This document shows, one piece after another, positions 1-10,886 of a DNA stretch of 64,000 bases. The stretch spans positions 1,364,001 through 1,428,000 of the forward strand of contig CACVBU010000498.1 of NCBI GenBank assembly GCA_902728285.1, read 5' to 3'. Position 1 is the first letter of the stretch. Every line of letters begins with the position of its first letter. Made by a program: the position numbers and the translations under genes. The notes under the pieces were generated by a model that was not told where the DNA came from, searched no databases, and saw only the letters and a program-made list of their open reading frames with translations. The DNA is from Clytia hemisphaerica. Its lineage: Eukaryota > Cnidaria > Hydrozoa > Leptothecata > Clytiidae.

Positions 1-1103
1 CTGGCTCAACTTCAGTATCTTTGAAATCAGTCGTAGGCCCAATTGTAAACTTAATGGCTTAAGAAAAATTATAGCATTTTGGGTTTAGCCTCGTTTAGGC
101 TAAAAACTCGTCCCCAGGCCCCAAAAATCAAAATTTTTAAAAAATGAAAGAAACACCCCCAGGGATTTGCCCAAGGATCAAGTGTGCAAAATTTCAGCCC
201 AATCGGACCATTTTTGAAGTATCCAGCCTGCCCCAAAGTTTTAGCCTCGTTTTGGCTAAAAACTCGTCCCAAGTCCCCAAAAATTAAAATTTTGAAAAAA
301 TAAAAAAAACACCCCCAGGGATTTGGCCAAGGATCAAGTGTGCAAAATTTCAGCCAAATCGGACCATTTTTGAAGTCTCCAGCCTGCCCCAAAGTTTTAG
401 CCTCGTTTTGGCGAAAAACTCGTCCCCAGGCCCCAAAAATTAAAATTTTGAAAAAATGAAAAAAACACCCCCAGGGATTTGCCCAAGGATCAAGTGTGCA
501 AAATTTCAGCCCAATCGGACCATTTTTGAAGTCTCCAGCCTGCCCCAAAGTTTTAGCCTCGTTTTGGCGAAAAACTCGTCCCCAGGCCCAAAAAATTAAA
601 ATTTTGAAAAAATGAAAAAAACACCCCCAGGGATTTGCCCAAGGATCAAGTGTGCAAAATTTCAACCCAATCGGACCATTTTTGAAGTCTCCAGCCTGCC
701 TCAAAGTTTTAGCCTCGTTTTGGCGAAAAACTCGTCCCCAGGCCCCAAAAATTAAAATTTTGAAAAAATGAAAAAACTACCCCCAGGGATTTGCCCAAGG
801 ATCAAGTGTGCAAAATTTCAACCAAATCGGACCATTTTTGAAGTCTCCAGCCTGCCCCAAAGTTTTAGCCTCGTTTTGGCGAAAAACTCGTCCCCAGGCC
901 CCAAAAATTATAATTTTGAAAAAATGAAAAAAATACCCCCAGGGATTTGCCCAAGGATCAAGTGCGCAAAATTTCAGCCAAATCGGACCATTTTTGAAGT
1001 CTCCAGCCTGCCCCAAAGTTTTGGTGACAGACACACACACATACACACAGACACACACATACACAGACAGACATTCTCAGATTCTAGCTCAACTGAAGTT
1101 GAG
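1..1103. mobile_element. Mosaic element family B: 156 bp tandem array + (AC)n + inverted ends
   Basis: CTCAACTTCAGT at 5-16 is exactly inverted at 1092-1103. Between them lies a tandem array of exact 156 bp period (TTTTAGCCTCG landmark at 239, 395, 551, 707, 863; array end at 1019), then an ACAC/AGAC microsatellite (1027-1073). The right end is the hairpin CTCAACT-GA-AGTTGAG (1088-1103). 156 is divisible by three, so long open frames appear on both strands but are not genes. It sits downstream of exon 17 of the left paralogue, inside an intron if the gene continues. The left end of the element may be cut by the window. Confidence 0.75.
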
Positions 1104-1173
1104 AAAAGGGGGAATAGGTTGTGTCCGTTTATTAGACAGTGTCGGCTTTTTGGAGTGTCCGTTAATTACTTAC

Positions 1174-3255
1174 ATCTGCAAGAACTTCTTTCTTCATCCA
1201 GCCAATTCTCACAAGTTCTATTGACATATTGACGATCTCCAGGCGCATATCCGTCACAAAATACATGCGTTCCATCGCAGCTAGCATTGGTACAGACTCG
1301 TTCCCATGTCCAGTTACCCTTTCCACATTCTACTGAACATGATGTCGTGTTCATCACATCCACCCATGTCCCATTGGCTAAAAGAAAGCATAAATATGCA
1401 TTTGAAGTCAAAATGATCATTGCGTGAGCTGCCTTCCCCCTAAGCTAAAAGGCTAAGTTTTTGTGACCACTCACAAAATCTAACTTTGCAAAGGTTTGAA
1501 AACAGCTTTGCATTTCTGGTGTGAGGTTTAGGTACGTTTTGCAAAACAGGGTATAGCAAAAAAGGGAGGGCTAAATTCATGGAAATAAAAGACAATGTCA
1601 CTAAACTTTACAACCTAATGTCAATAAACTATCATAGCCTATAATTAAAGGTTGATAAAGGTTGATTTTATACGTTGATATTACGAAAAACAGACCTGTT
1701 AAAAGCCGTAGCTAGTAACTTACTTGGACAACAACTGGAGCATGTAAGATTTTCACTTTCATACAGTGTTTGATTCAAGCCAGTAGCATTAGCACATTTC
1801 AAGCCAAAGTCCTTAGGAGCAGGATTATTACACTCTCGGTACCTGAGCTTTGTTCCATTCCCGCATACCACACTACACGTTCCTTCAACCCAGCTGTTCC
1901 AGTTCCCATGAGCTAAAATTGAAAAACGTGCGAATCTATATTTTCCATAAAAAGATCAATTTTAGATTTTAGATTTCTGAATGTCAGCCTGTTGCCCTGT
2001 TTCCAAAAACATTATCAAAAACTGGGTTTAATGCGGTTTAAAGTAAGACTTTTGACAGCATGACACGGTACAAAGGACGATTCCTTCCCATATTTCATGC
2101 ATAGATGAGGGATCAAACAACTTACTTGGACAGACAGGAAGTGTACAAGCAGTTTTTTCTGATTCAACTAAATCGTACACGTGAATTCCATTTTCAAGCG
2201 GCACGTCAAGTTTACAGAAGGATCCATTTTGTCTTGGTTGAGGGTTATCACAAATCCTTGATCGTACTTTGGTAGCCGTTCCACATGTAGCCGAACAAGC
2301 TTGGTATGGACCCCATGAGCCCCATCCACCATCACCTTAAAACATGAAAAAATCACATAAATCTAAAGCATAAACATATCGGCTCACAGTCTTAATTATA
2401 AACGCGTTGTAGACGAGAATTTACTGTACCACTCAACACCATTCGGGTCATCAATATTTGTACAAAGAGCTGAAACGCAAATCAGGCCGCATACAAAACT
2501 AGAAGAGGCTTAAGAAATTTTCAAGCGGGGGGGGACTTACGATCACATGGTTCCATGTTGCAATCCATTTTTTGAGCTTCTTTGATTCCAGAGCTTCCAT
2601 CCAATAAGAGACAGACAGCACCTTGAGTATCGCAAACACGTTCTCGGCTGGTCGTCCCGTTATTACATGATACTGAACATTCTTGCCATGGGCTCCATGC
2701 GCTCCACGTACCGAAGGCTGAAAACAAACACATCGGTGTCACGTAGATAAATTTAATACCATAGTTTTGGACGCCACCCTTACTATGAAAAGGCCAAGGC
2801 GGGCGTAGAGGATTTGGATATAACATGGTGAGTAATATACTCGACACTGTGGTGTGCGTTGGCACTCATCCCTTTCAACGGTGGCGACAAGCCACTATAC
2901 TCTTCAGCGTAGATTGAGTCTTATACGTTTTTATGGCATAGAACTAGCAGTGTCTGGACGGCGCTCTAATAGTTCTTAAGGACCCGTTCCCGATGGCTTT
3001 CGTATCATTATCAACCCTTCTTATAAAAGTTTTTCCTTCTTGATATTGACAGTATCGATATGGAATATTTCTAAAAATTAGTACCTTGACAAGCTTTGTC
3101 GTTGCAGGAACGTACTTCCGTAGGGTTTCCTGCACATGTTTTCCCTTCATTTCTTGGATAAGGGAAAGTGCAAGATCGTTTGCGTGTTTGTAGTCCATCA
3201 CCACATGTTTCGGAGCATTTGCCCCAATCCTCCCAGGTTGACCAATATCCATCCA
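1174..3255 (-). other. TSP1 array of left paralogue, five domains seen (exons 13-17)
   Basis: Exon 13 has [20 protein letters not shown]. Exon 14 has [20 protein letters not shown]. Exon 15 has [19 protein letters not shown]. Exon 16 ends in a CCPS motif, as exon 16 of the other gene ends in CCAS. Exon 17 (1377-1174) is closely similar to exon 17 of the other gene, with the odd NWTWERVC. This colinearity fixes the register between the two genes. Confidence 0.86.
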
Positions 3256-6200
3256 CTTAAAAAAGAAATAAGAAGGTAATGTGAAGAAACACAAAGATTG
3301 CACTGAACAAAAAATGACAATGCGACAAGCCATGTGCCAAGTTTTGCTAAATTTACACCAGCTTTAAGTTTCAAAAATCTAGATGTTAGAGGTCAAAGAT
3401 GTGATATGAGGACAGCTTTCCACACAACAGGGTTAAAGAAACAATAGTAGTACTATACCTGATTCAGGACATAGACCTTCTTTAACGACATAATTATCGA
3501 TGGAAACATCTGACAAAAATGTTCCAAATGGTTTTTGAACTTTGAAAAGGATCTAAAGAGATATCATAACCATGTCATTTATCATCCGAAAAAAAGGTAG
3601 CAAATGCTAATGTAGCAAAAATCAATTTAGACCATGTTCAGACGTTACGGTTCCGTTCGGTTCCGTTCCGAAACAGTTCCGAAACAAGTGTGAACGTCCA
3701 AATTCAAAACATAAAAAAAGAAGACGTTACAAAGCAAAACAGATCGATTTCACTCCAATTTTTTCATCAGAACGGAACTGCTCCGTTTTCTTGCTCCGAA
3801 GCGTTCCAAAACCAATATGATCCGTAATGTGAAACACTCTCGATCCGTAACGAAAATTATACTGGAGCGAAACGGAACAGTAATGTGTGAACATGGTCTT
3901 AGGCATCAGGTAGGTAGTGTGACGTTTGATCGAGTTGTGAAATGTACACTTTGATGTCTGTTCTTGATTTTGGACGTTTTCTTCCCTGTGCGTCTAAAAT
4001 GTGGAAAAATTCCACTTTTGTCGGTTATAAACTTGACATTTTCTTTCACGTGCGTTTAAAACCTGGAAAGCTTTTGGTTGTGAATTTGGACGTTTTCTTC
4101 CCTGTGCGTTTAAAATGTGGAAAACTTTCAATTTTGTCGTAAACTTGACATTTTCTTCCACGTGCGTTTAAAACGTGGAAATTTTTGCTGTGAATTGATG
4201 TGTTCAACAACACTCTACTCGGCGGGTGCGACGCCGGGTGACGGCTAGTTATGATCTATCTTTATTAAATGTGGGCGTTTCCTTTTTCAAGAAAGATTAC
4301 CACGTTATTTAGAGAGACATACCCTGTAATCATTTCTGTTGTCAATATTAAAAAGGTCAATGTTGACTTTATGCCATTTTTTACTGGTTGGTGTTAGATC
4401 TTTTGAAGATTCCCAAATGACTTCCTGTTTGTAGCCTGCACCAAATTGCTGTTGGAAAAAATAAACAGTCAAGTTTCCCATGTGGTTCATGTCATTTGCA
4501 TACATGTTGACATCGAACGAGATACATTGTTGTCCTGTAGGAGCGATCATACTTGGACCAGCAAGGACGCCGTTTTCGAATAAAGAGCTATCGAAGTATA
4601 AGAAACTACCACAGCCTGCAAAAAACAAGAAATCAATCAATTAATAATCTGCTGAAATGTTTCTTGTCACAATTTTCACCTTTGCAATGGCTTCATTTTG
4701 GTAAGACCTTTGAATAACAACGATGAAGAAGTTTCTCGCTTGTTTTTGAAAATATTCAGGTTAGGGGTGATTTCATACCTTGGACTATTTTCGAAATTAA
4801 AAAAATGATGTGGATTTTAAGAGAAACTGCCATATCCACAAAATTTGAAGCCCACAAATATCTAAAGTTACCAGTTGGGAATGTAGCATCAGCGTCAGCT
4901 CCAGTGTTAGGTGATGGTGTGCTTTTACCGACAACAAATTTCGTAGGTTCACTGTGGAATTTGGTGATACACATATTATCTTCGAAATCACAGTAAAATT
5001 GATATTCGGACGGATCTACAAAAAAAGGTCCATTAAATTATTTCTATCCATTTCTCTTTGAAAAATGAGTTGAAAGAACGTAAAATAAGTCAAAACTTAT
5101 TTTACATATCATCAAAATAAAAATAGTAGTAGCAATCAGTTTATCAACCTTCGCGGTCATTTATTCTTACCATTAGGGGCCATCCATGTACGTACACAGT
5201 GAAGGGGGGTTGAGGGGGGTTATCAAAAGCGTACATCTATTGTTTAAATGACATCATTTCTATTGTTCTCTGCGTACAAGGGGGGGGGGTATCAAATTTT
5301 TGGAACATTTTTGCGTACGTACTATATGGACGGCCCCTAACCTGTAAAAGGAGATCTTTGCACAATAAAACACAGGAGTAGGAACGAAATGGCCTTCAGA
5401 ACCTGTTTCAAGATGAGTTAAAGAAATCATACCAGGGCACTTGTATGTTCGACATCCAGAGCTGCATTCTCTTGTTTCCTTGGTCACACTGCAGATACCT
5501 GTACACTGTCTTGTTCGTGTCATTTCACCGAAGCCACATGTCTTTGTGCAAGGCGACCATGGCCCCCAACTTTCAAAAGTATCAAGTGGTTCTATAAAGA
5601 TAAAGCAATATTTTAGAATATTCAAAAGATTTTGTGAAAGTACTAATGTACAATTAGATGGTCCAACTAAAAGCTCTAGGCTTTAACTCAGTCACAGGTG
5701 ACCACATGATAAATTCGAAAATCGAATTCATACACAATTTTGAATTTTTCCTGGCACTTATGTTATTTATTTTTGAGAATATTGTCCATTGATTTCATTG
5801 CTTTATGATAACGTGATATCTTACCACATGGTTGAGTATTGCATGGCACATCTTTCATTTCCACCATACCCATTGAACCGTTCTCCATTTGACAATGAGC
5901 ACCATTGATGGAAGGAGAAGGGAAGTTACATTCGCGTTTCACAGTTTGCATACCAGCGTCACATTCTTTACTGCAATTAGTGTGGATATTCCACGCGCCC
6001 CATCCTCCGTCCACTACATTATCTTTAATGGAAAAACAACAAAACGATGAGTCATTGTCGAAGCTGGATTAAGCCGAAATTAGAGATACAAAGCGTATTC
6101 CACTTAAAGAAAAGATTGACTATAGTAATACTTTATTTTCAAATAAACCGTCTACCTGGGCAAGCAACATAACAATCACTTTCAACCGTTTCATCCATTC

Positions 6201-9200
6201 CCCTCATGGATCCATCCACTTTCAAACATTGAGCACCTCCAGCTGGAGCAGGGTCGGAGCAAGACCGACTTTTGTTTTGTTTACCCCAACCACATGCGAC
6301 ACCTTGGAATTGGCAGGTGGTGAAACCAGACCATTGAGCCCATTGGCCGTCTCCTTAAAGATGAATGTGATAATAAAGCTACAATACCTATTGGAAGGAT
6401 ATCTAGCAGAGACTATTTTTCTTATAAATATTATCGCCGCCTTTTTGTTACCACAAATCGGTCAATAATTTTTCAACACATGTAAGAATACACTTACCAC
6501 TTGAAGGGATAGCGCTACTCATAGGTGCTGATACAGAAGAGGACGGTGAGGGAGCGATTGCTGACGAAGTGGCATGTTGCTCAACTGTTGAAGACAACGG
6601 TGGTGCAGCTTGACTCGAGGACTCAACCACAGGAGCTTGACTCGAGGATTGGACAGCTGGAGCTTGGCTTGAGGATTGGATAACAGGAGCTTGGCTCGAG
6701 GATTGGACAACTGGAGCTTGGCTTGAGGATTGGACAACAGGAGCTTGGCTCGAGGATTGGACCACAGGAGCTTGGCTTGAGGACTCAACAACGGGAGGTT
6801 GACTCGAGGATTGGACAACGGGAGTGGATGATTGGACAGCTGCCTGAGATGTAGATACAGGTTGAGTAGTGGAGCTGGATGGTACAACTACTGTTGACGA
6901 GTGCCCTGTAAAAAAACATTTGCTTTATAAGAGGGGAAGGGAGATAAATTTATGTTTTCTAAGTTCATGTAAAAATAATCCCCTTTTGTAGGTTGTAAGT
7001 AAACCGGAAGACACCCCTGTCTCAATGTCCTGTCGGAACTTTTTTCCTATGTGGGGTTAATAATTTCTATCAAAATACCAATAGGGTTGAAAAACTGGTT
7101 TAAGTGCAGAATTCAAGAGTACCTTAATGGTATTAAATTTCGCGTGTTGTGTTTTGCGTGTATTAAATTTCGCGATTGCCAGTTTCTGAGATTTTTCGCG
7201 CGTATTAAATTTCGCGATTCACTTAATTTGATATCTTTAAATAGAAGGGTTAAAACAAGAAAAAGACTAATTTTACTTGAAGCACAAAATATTAGGTGCA
7301 AAAATAGTATCAAAATTGGAACAAAATATCCTTGGTCACTTAAAAAAATTCATTCTTTCTTCTTTTTTCAAAATTTAGCAATTTTCGGCCTATTTTTGAA
7401 ATTTTTTCGCGTGTATTTAATTTCGCGATTTCGTATTTCTGAACAATTTAAACGGTATTAAATTTCGCGAAATTTGACCTAAAAAATCGCGAAATTAAGT
7501 ACCCGCGAAATTTTGTAAGACACGAATTTTAATACCATTAAGGTAATTTCCAAGTGGAGTTGAAATTTTAGAGTGCTCCACTTGAAACGATTTTTGACAA
7601 ACTTTTCCAGTGGGGCGGAGGCTCTATGACACTGGAGTACGCTACTGTTTCTTTCAATTAAAGTATTATAATTAATCAATTAATTATAATTATAATTAAA
7701 GCTATCATACCTGGACATGCGCCCAAGGACGCTTTCACATTATCAAGAGCAACAATTGATGTTGGACCATCACCAACTATCACTTGGAATGAAATCTAAA
7801 TAAACAAGTATGACCATCGACATTTATAAATAGTGGGAGAAATATGACTTATTTTACTTATTTTTTACCACTACAAGCTTATAAATACTTATACCTGAAA
7901 ATGTCGTAAAGAACAGCCAAGCCTCGGCCGAAGTTTACCAGTTCTTATGACCAAAGGTGTATAAATAGAAAAAAAGGTTGATCGTCTTACCCTGTAAAAG
8001 TTTTTACCAGATACCAACGGAATCGTCATTGATTTAGGAATCCAATTGTCTCCTTGATTGCCAGTAGCCACCAGAACTTCTTTTCGATCACCATCACTGA
8101 GGTTTAGTGGATCAATCTGTGGTTTAGGCGATGGTGGTAAAGCATTGCTTGATATTGGGTGTTCCCGAATCACATCTGCAAATATAGGATAAACAATAAA
8201 ACCATAGACATACATACACTTTATAGATATTTTAGCTCGTACCTCGTAAGTTTTAAAACAGAGAAAGTAAACCTTCTTCGTGTGATATATAACTCTTGAT
8301 CTATGAAAATTTGCGCTAATTTTACAGTATTTGAAAAAGCCGCGCTTTCTGTTTTTTTCTTTCAAATTGTATTTATTTCCAAGAAAATACTTCAAGCAAC
8401 TGATGAAAGGATTAGAAACCACTACAAATAACTGAAATATTGAAGAAAGTTCAAATAGTACCTAGGGATTTTCTGGATCCTGAAATCCTAAGGTCTTATG
8501 TCTACCATTGAATGTGAGATTTAAAACTCTTCCCTTCTAGACTTAGTTAGAGCACTTTCAACTCGTCTGGTGTTACAAAACTTCGTTGGGAATTTCCTTT
8601 TTTGTCTCAAATATTATGAAAAGAATCGTAGTTCGACTTACACAAACTTCCCATGGTGGCACCGTTCATGTTGTAGAGGAAGCTTACACAAACATTAGTG
8701 TCAGTTGTTGGATCCATTGAAGTTGATCTACTCGAATAACAATGTTGTGTGTTGAGTAAACCGTTAGCTACAAGATAGAATTTGTCACCAGAAGAACCTA
8801 AAACGAGAGGATAAAAGAAGTTGTGATTATGGAAAGACGGTCAAAATGTATACAAGCATACGGAACATAATATTTCCCAAATTACAAAGCAACAAGAATA
8901 ATACACAATTTACATATAGCCATACACGTTTTTTTATAAGAACGTCCAAAGTTTTTAAAGCCTTCGGATGTTCTTAACTTTTGTAGTGTTAAGCCTAAAA
9001 ATGTTCTTAATATGTTCTTATTTCCACCATTTTGTGAGCATTTTTGTCCATATTCCTAAGAAATGCGGTGTTTTAGAGTCCACGAAGCCTTAAAATGTTC
9101 TTAACTCGTTATTAACATTTCGGCCATCGAAGCCTTAAATTCTTATATAGTTTGTTCTTAAATAAAAAAAAAACGTGTATGCACATTTTGAAACTCAATG

Positions 9201-10005
9201 TGGAATTTCGTATCGTGTTAATCATCTACTTTTGTTTTTTTTTCACCTTTTTCTAACTTCGTCATGTGTTCCTGTATTATTGACATGAAGCCAAAAGCTG
9301 CCAAAAGCTTGCCAATCTTTCCAGTAGGCGTGTGCCTCTGGCTCGATATTTTAGTTTTGAAAACAAACTTTTAATAAGGTCAAGAGATATAAGCTCTTTT
9401 TTAGATTCTTAAAAAGATCTTTAAAACAAAACTTACTTATAGTTGTAGGATCAGCACCATTCTGTGGTCCTGTGTTTGGACTTGTAGGCATAGATCGGGT
9501 CTGCCACACATTACTATCTGGTTCCAACCAATGACCACCAAATAAGGAGCAGAATTTATCGCCAGTGTCTTTAAACCTACACATGTCAATGTCTCCACCT
9601 TTAAACAAAAATTCGAAAGTCAAAAAAAAAAAAAAAAATGAAGATTCAAAGCGAGTTCAAACCTGCAAGAATGGAAATCTTAACATCATTAGCATTCGTG
9701 TTCTGTTGGCGGAAATTTTTTTTTCGCGCGTCAGACAAGTCTGTGCTTGTAGACAAGGAGATAGGAGCAGAAGACATTGAACAGATTTTAAAATTTGCCA
9801 GAGATCAGATCACACTCCACAAGCTCCATGTATAAAAGTTTCATGCGGGTTGAGAAAACACACAGCATTGGGAGTAGTAGGAGTTCATTTATATTGCACT
9901 CTTTTATTTAGAGAACAGGTCGACAAAAACAAAACTCAACTAACCTTCGATAGTTTGCAAGTTGTATACCAAACATGCCAGCACCAAAACAGAAAACGAT
10001 TTCAT
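1174..10005 (-). CDS. Secreted MAM / Ser-rich linker / TSP1 mosaic protein, 5' 17 exons, runs off window
   Basis: Paralogue of the gene at 29983-44018. Exons: 10005-9945, 9598-9437, 8797-8642, 8175-7991, 7795-7711, 6905-6498, 6353-6156, 6013-5825, 5591-5433, 5015-4872, 4615-4323, 3552-3459, 3255-3085, 2717-2541, 2335-2126, 1912-1724, 1377-1174. Together they give 3085 nt (1028 codons) with all phases consistent. The last exon ends in phase 1 at a good GTAAGT donor, so the gene continues left of base 1. The start is the ATG at 10005, opening a signal peptide ([20 protein letters not shown]). The order so far is MAM, Ser/Gln linker, 3 TSP1, MAM, 5 TSP1. By comparison with the complete paralogue, several more TSP1 repeats and a third MAM are expected outside the window. 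The product is probably extracellular; no enzyme domain is visible. Confidence 0.87.
3630..3898. mobile_element. MITE with GACCATGTTCA ends and TTA target duplication
   Basis: GACCATGTTCAGACGTTAC at the left and the inverted GTAATGTGTGAACATGGTC at the right, flanked by TTA on both sides (3627-3629 and 3899-3901). The interior has repeated GTTCCG motifs. PIF/Harbinger-like, in an intron of the left paralogue. Confidence 0.7.
3965..4195. repeat. Two-copy tandem repeat of ~120 bp
   Basis: Two diverged copies of a unit starting TTGGACGTTTTCTTCCCTGT. Each unit itself contains two related halves (TTGGACG and TTGACAT versions with ACGTGCGTTTAAAAC). Non-coding, in the same intron as the MITE just before it. 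Confidence 0.6.
5173..5340. mobile_element. Short MITE with TTAGGGGCC(A/G)TCCAT ends
   Basis: TTAGGGGCCATCCATGTACG at the left is inverted at 5316-5340. The 168 bp interior has runs of G. If the TIR starts at GGGGCC, the flanks are TA on both sides. In an intron of the left paralogue. Confidence 0.55.
5433..6353 (-). other. TSP1 domains 1-3 of left paralogue (exons 7-9)
   Basis: Exon 7 has [20 protein letters not shown], a slightly lengthened TSP1. Exon 8 has [20 protein letters not shown]. Exon 9 has [20 protein letters not shown] and a shortened tail. All are phase 1-1 single-domain exons. The complete paralogue has only two TSP1 domains at this position, so one was gained or lost after duplication. 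Confidence 0.86.
6498..6905 (-). repeat. Ser/Gln/Ala/Pro/Val-rich linker repeat exon
   Basis: A single 408 bp exon encodes a 136-residue low-complexity linker. Its core is a 9-residue (27 bp) repeat, QSSSQAPVV with variants, flanked by Ser/Thr-rich sequence. It lies at the same place (after MAM 1, before TSP1 1) as the TTQP linker of the other gene but uses different residues. It is likely an O-glycosylated stalk. Confidence 0.85.
7120..7545. mobile_element. MITE with TACCTTAATGGTATTAAA ends and internal TTCGCG motifs
   Basis: TACCTTAATGGTATTAAATT at 7120 is inverted at the right end (to 7545), with TA at each outer edge. Inside are at least six short copies of TTAAATTTCGCG in both orientations. 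A related CGCGAA-rich stretch lies at 11720-12035. In the intron before the Ser-rich linker exon. Confidence 0.6.
7711..9598 (-). other. MAM domain 1 of left paralogue (exons 2-5)
   Basis: Residues about 21-216. The opening is [16 protein letters not shown], then [14 protein letters not shown], the mid strand [16 protein letters not shown], a [12 protein letters not shown] strand and the closing [16 protein letters not shown]. It has four exons with phases 1,1,1,0, the same as MAM 1 of the complete paralogue, which supports descent from one duplicated gene. Confidence 0.84.
8921..9181. mobile_element. MITE, CACGTTTTTTTTATAAG family, copy 1
   Basis: CATACACGTTTTTTTATAAG at the left and its inverted copy ending CGTGTATG at 9181. 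TA borders each CACG end, as in Tc1/mariner-type MITEs. Internal 'ATGTTCTTA' motifs are shared with copy 2. Confidence 0.62.
9945..10005 (-). other. Exon 1 of left paralogue: signal peptide
   Basis: The ATG at 10005-10003 opens a 20-codon hydrophobic leader, followed by one base and the donor GTTAGT. The 346 bp intron ends TTTAAAG before the first MAM exon, and the junction creates Gly-Gly-Asp. Confidence 0.82.
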
Positions 10006-10663
10006 GTTGACCAATTGAAAACAAATCAAGCCAGTAATAACATCAAGAAAAAATAAGGAGAAAACGCGCAAGGGAAAATTATCACTAAAGTATCTTCTCT
10101 AAACCCTAGGCCTGTTATTCGATATTTTTGACAAGGCCTTTTTTCAAATCAAACTGGTTTCGAAAAATTCTATCGCGAATACCTTCGTACAGAATGACTC
10201 ATTTGTTTCTGTACTATTATGAAAATAATTCAGGGGGTAAGAGGTTGGACTTTATTACTCATTAAACTTATTGACTGATTTACAAAATTGATTACTTTTA
10301 TCAATCAGGGGGTAAGATAGTTAACATATTGTCTAAAAAGAGCTAGAAAAAAGAATGGGGGTTAAATAATGCACAGGCTTAATTAAGGCTATTGTTGAAT
10401 AGTAATTTGCCATAAGAAAAAGAGGATAAAAAATCAATAAAAAGCTATACATGAACTCAATCCATTAAATCATCTTATCTTGGTAATATGTTGACAATAG
10501 CTTTAATTAGTCGTTAAGAATTTTGTTGTTATAGCAATAAGAGAGGGAATATTACCTGCCCACTTCGCCTATTTTGTTTGCCCTTAGGAGGCAATTCATT
10601 GCCTTCTAAAAATAATGATGAAAAGAAAAAAAACGGACAGTATTTTCTATGGAAATTTTGATG

Positions 10664-10886
10664 ATACACGTTTTTTTTATAAAAGCATCCAAAATATTTG
10701 AAGCCTCGGGATGTTCTTAATTTTTTTAAGTTTTAAGCCTAAAAATGTTCTTAACATGTTCTTATTTTCGCCATTTTTTGAGTATTTTTGTTCATTTACT
10801 TAATATTTTCCTAACTTGTTCTTAACATTTTGGCCTTAAAAGCCTTACGTTCTTATATAGTTTGTTCTAATAAAAAAACGTGCACA
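10664..10886. mobile_element. MITE, CACGTTTTTTTTATAAG family, copy 2
   Basis: ATACACGTTTTTTTTATAAA at the left and AATAAAAAAACGTGCAC at the right. The interior is clearly related to copy 1 (GAAGCCT..GGATGTTCTTAA, TTCTTATATAGTTTGTTCT). Confidence 0.6.

Larger units (their letters stand above)
3459..5015 (-). other. MAM domain 2 of left paralogue (exons 10-12)
   Basis: Residues about 535-711. It opens [11 protein letters not shown] and has [35 protein letters not shown], a [11 protein letters not shown] turn and the closing [15 protein letters not shown]. Phases are 1, 0, 1, as in MAM 2 of the other copy. Confidence 0.86.

Noticed and set aside
69..704. 211-codon open frame on the minus strand and similar frames on the plus strand at 768-1232
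   Set aside because: They lie wholly in a tandem array whose 156 bp period is a multiple of three, so any open unit stays open. The 'protein' is the same 52 residues repeated.
2168..2356. 62-codon minus-strand frame over TSP1 exon 15
   Set aside because: Out of frame with the TSP1 coding phase; the correct frame gives [15 protein letters not shown] and splices in phase.
6519..6887. 122-codon Pro/Leu-rich minus-strand frame
   Set aside because: A shifted reading of the SSQAPVV repeat exon; only the other frame joins the MAM and TSP1 exons in phase.
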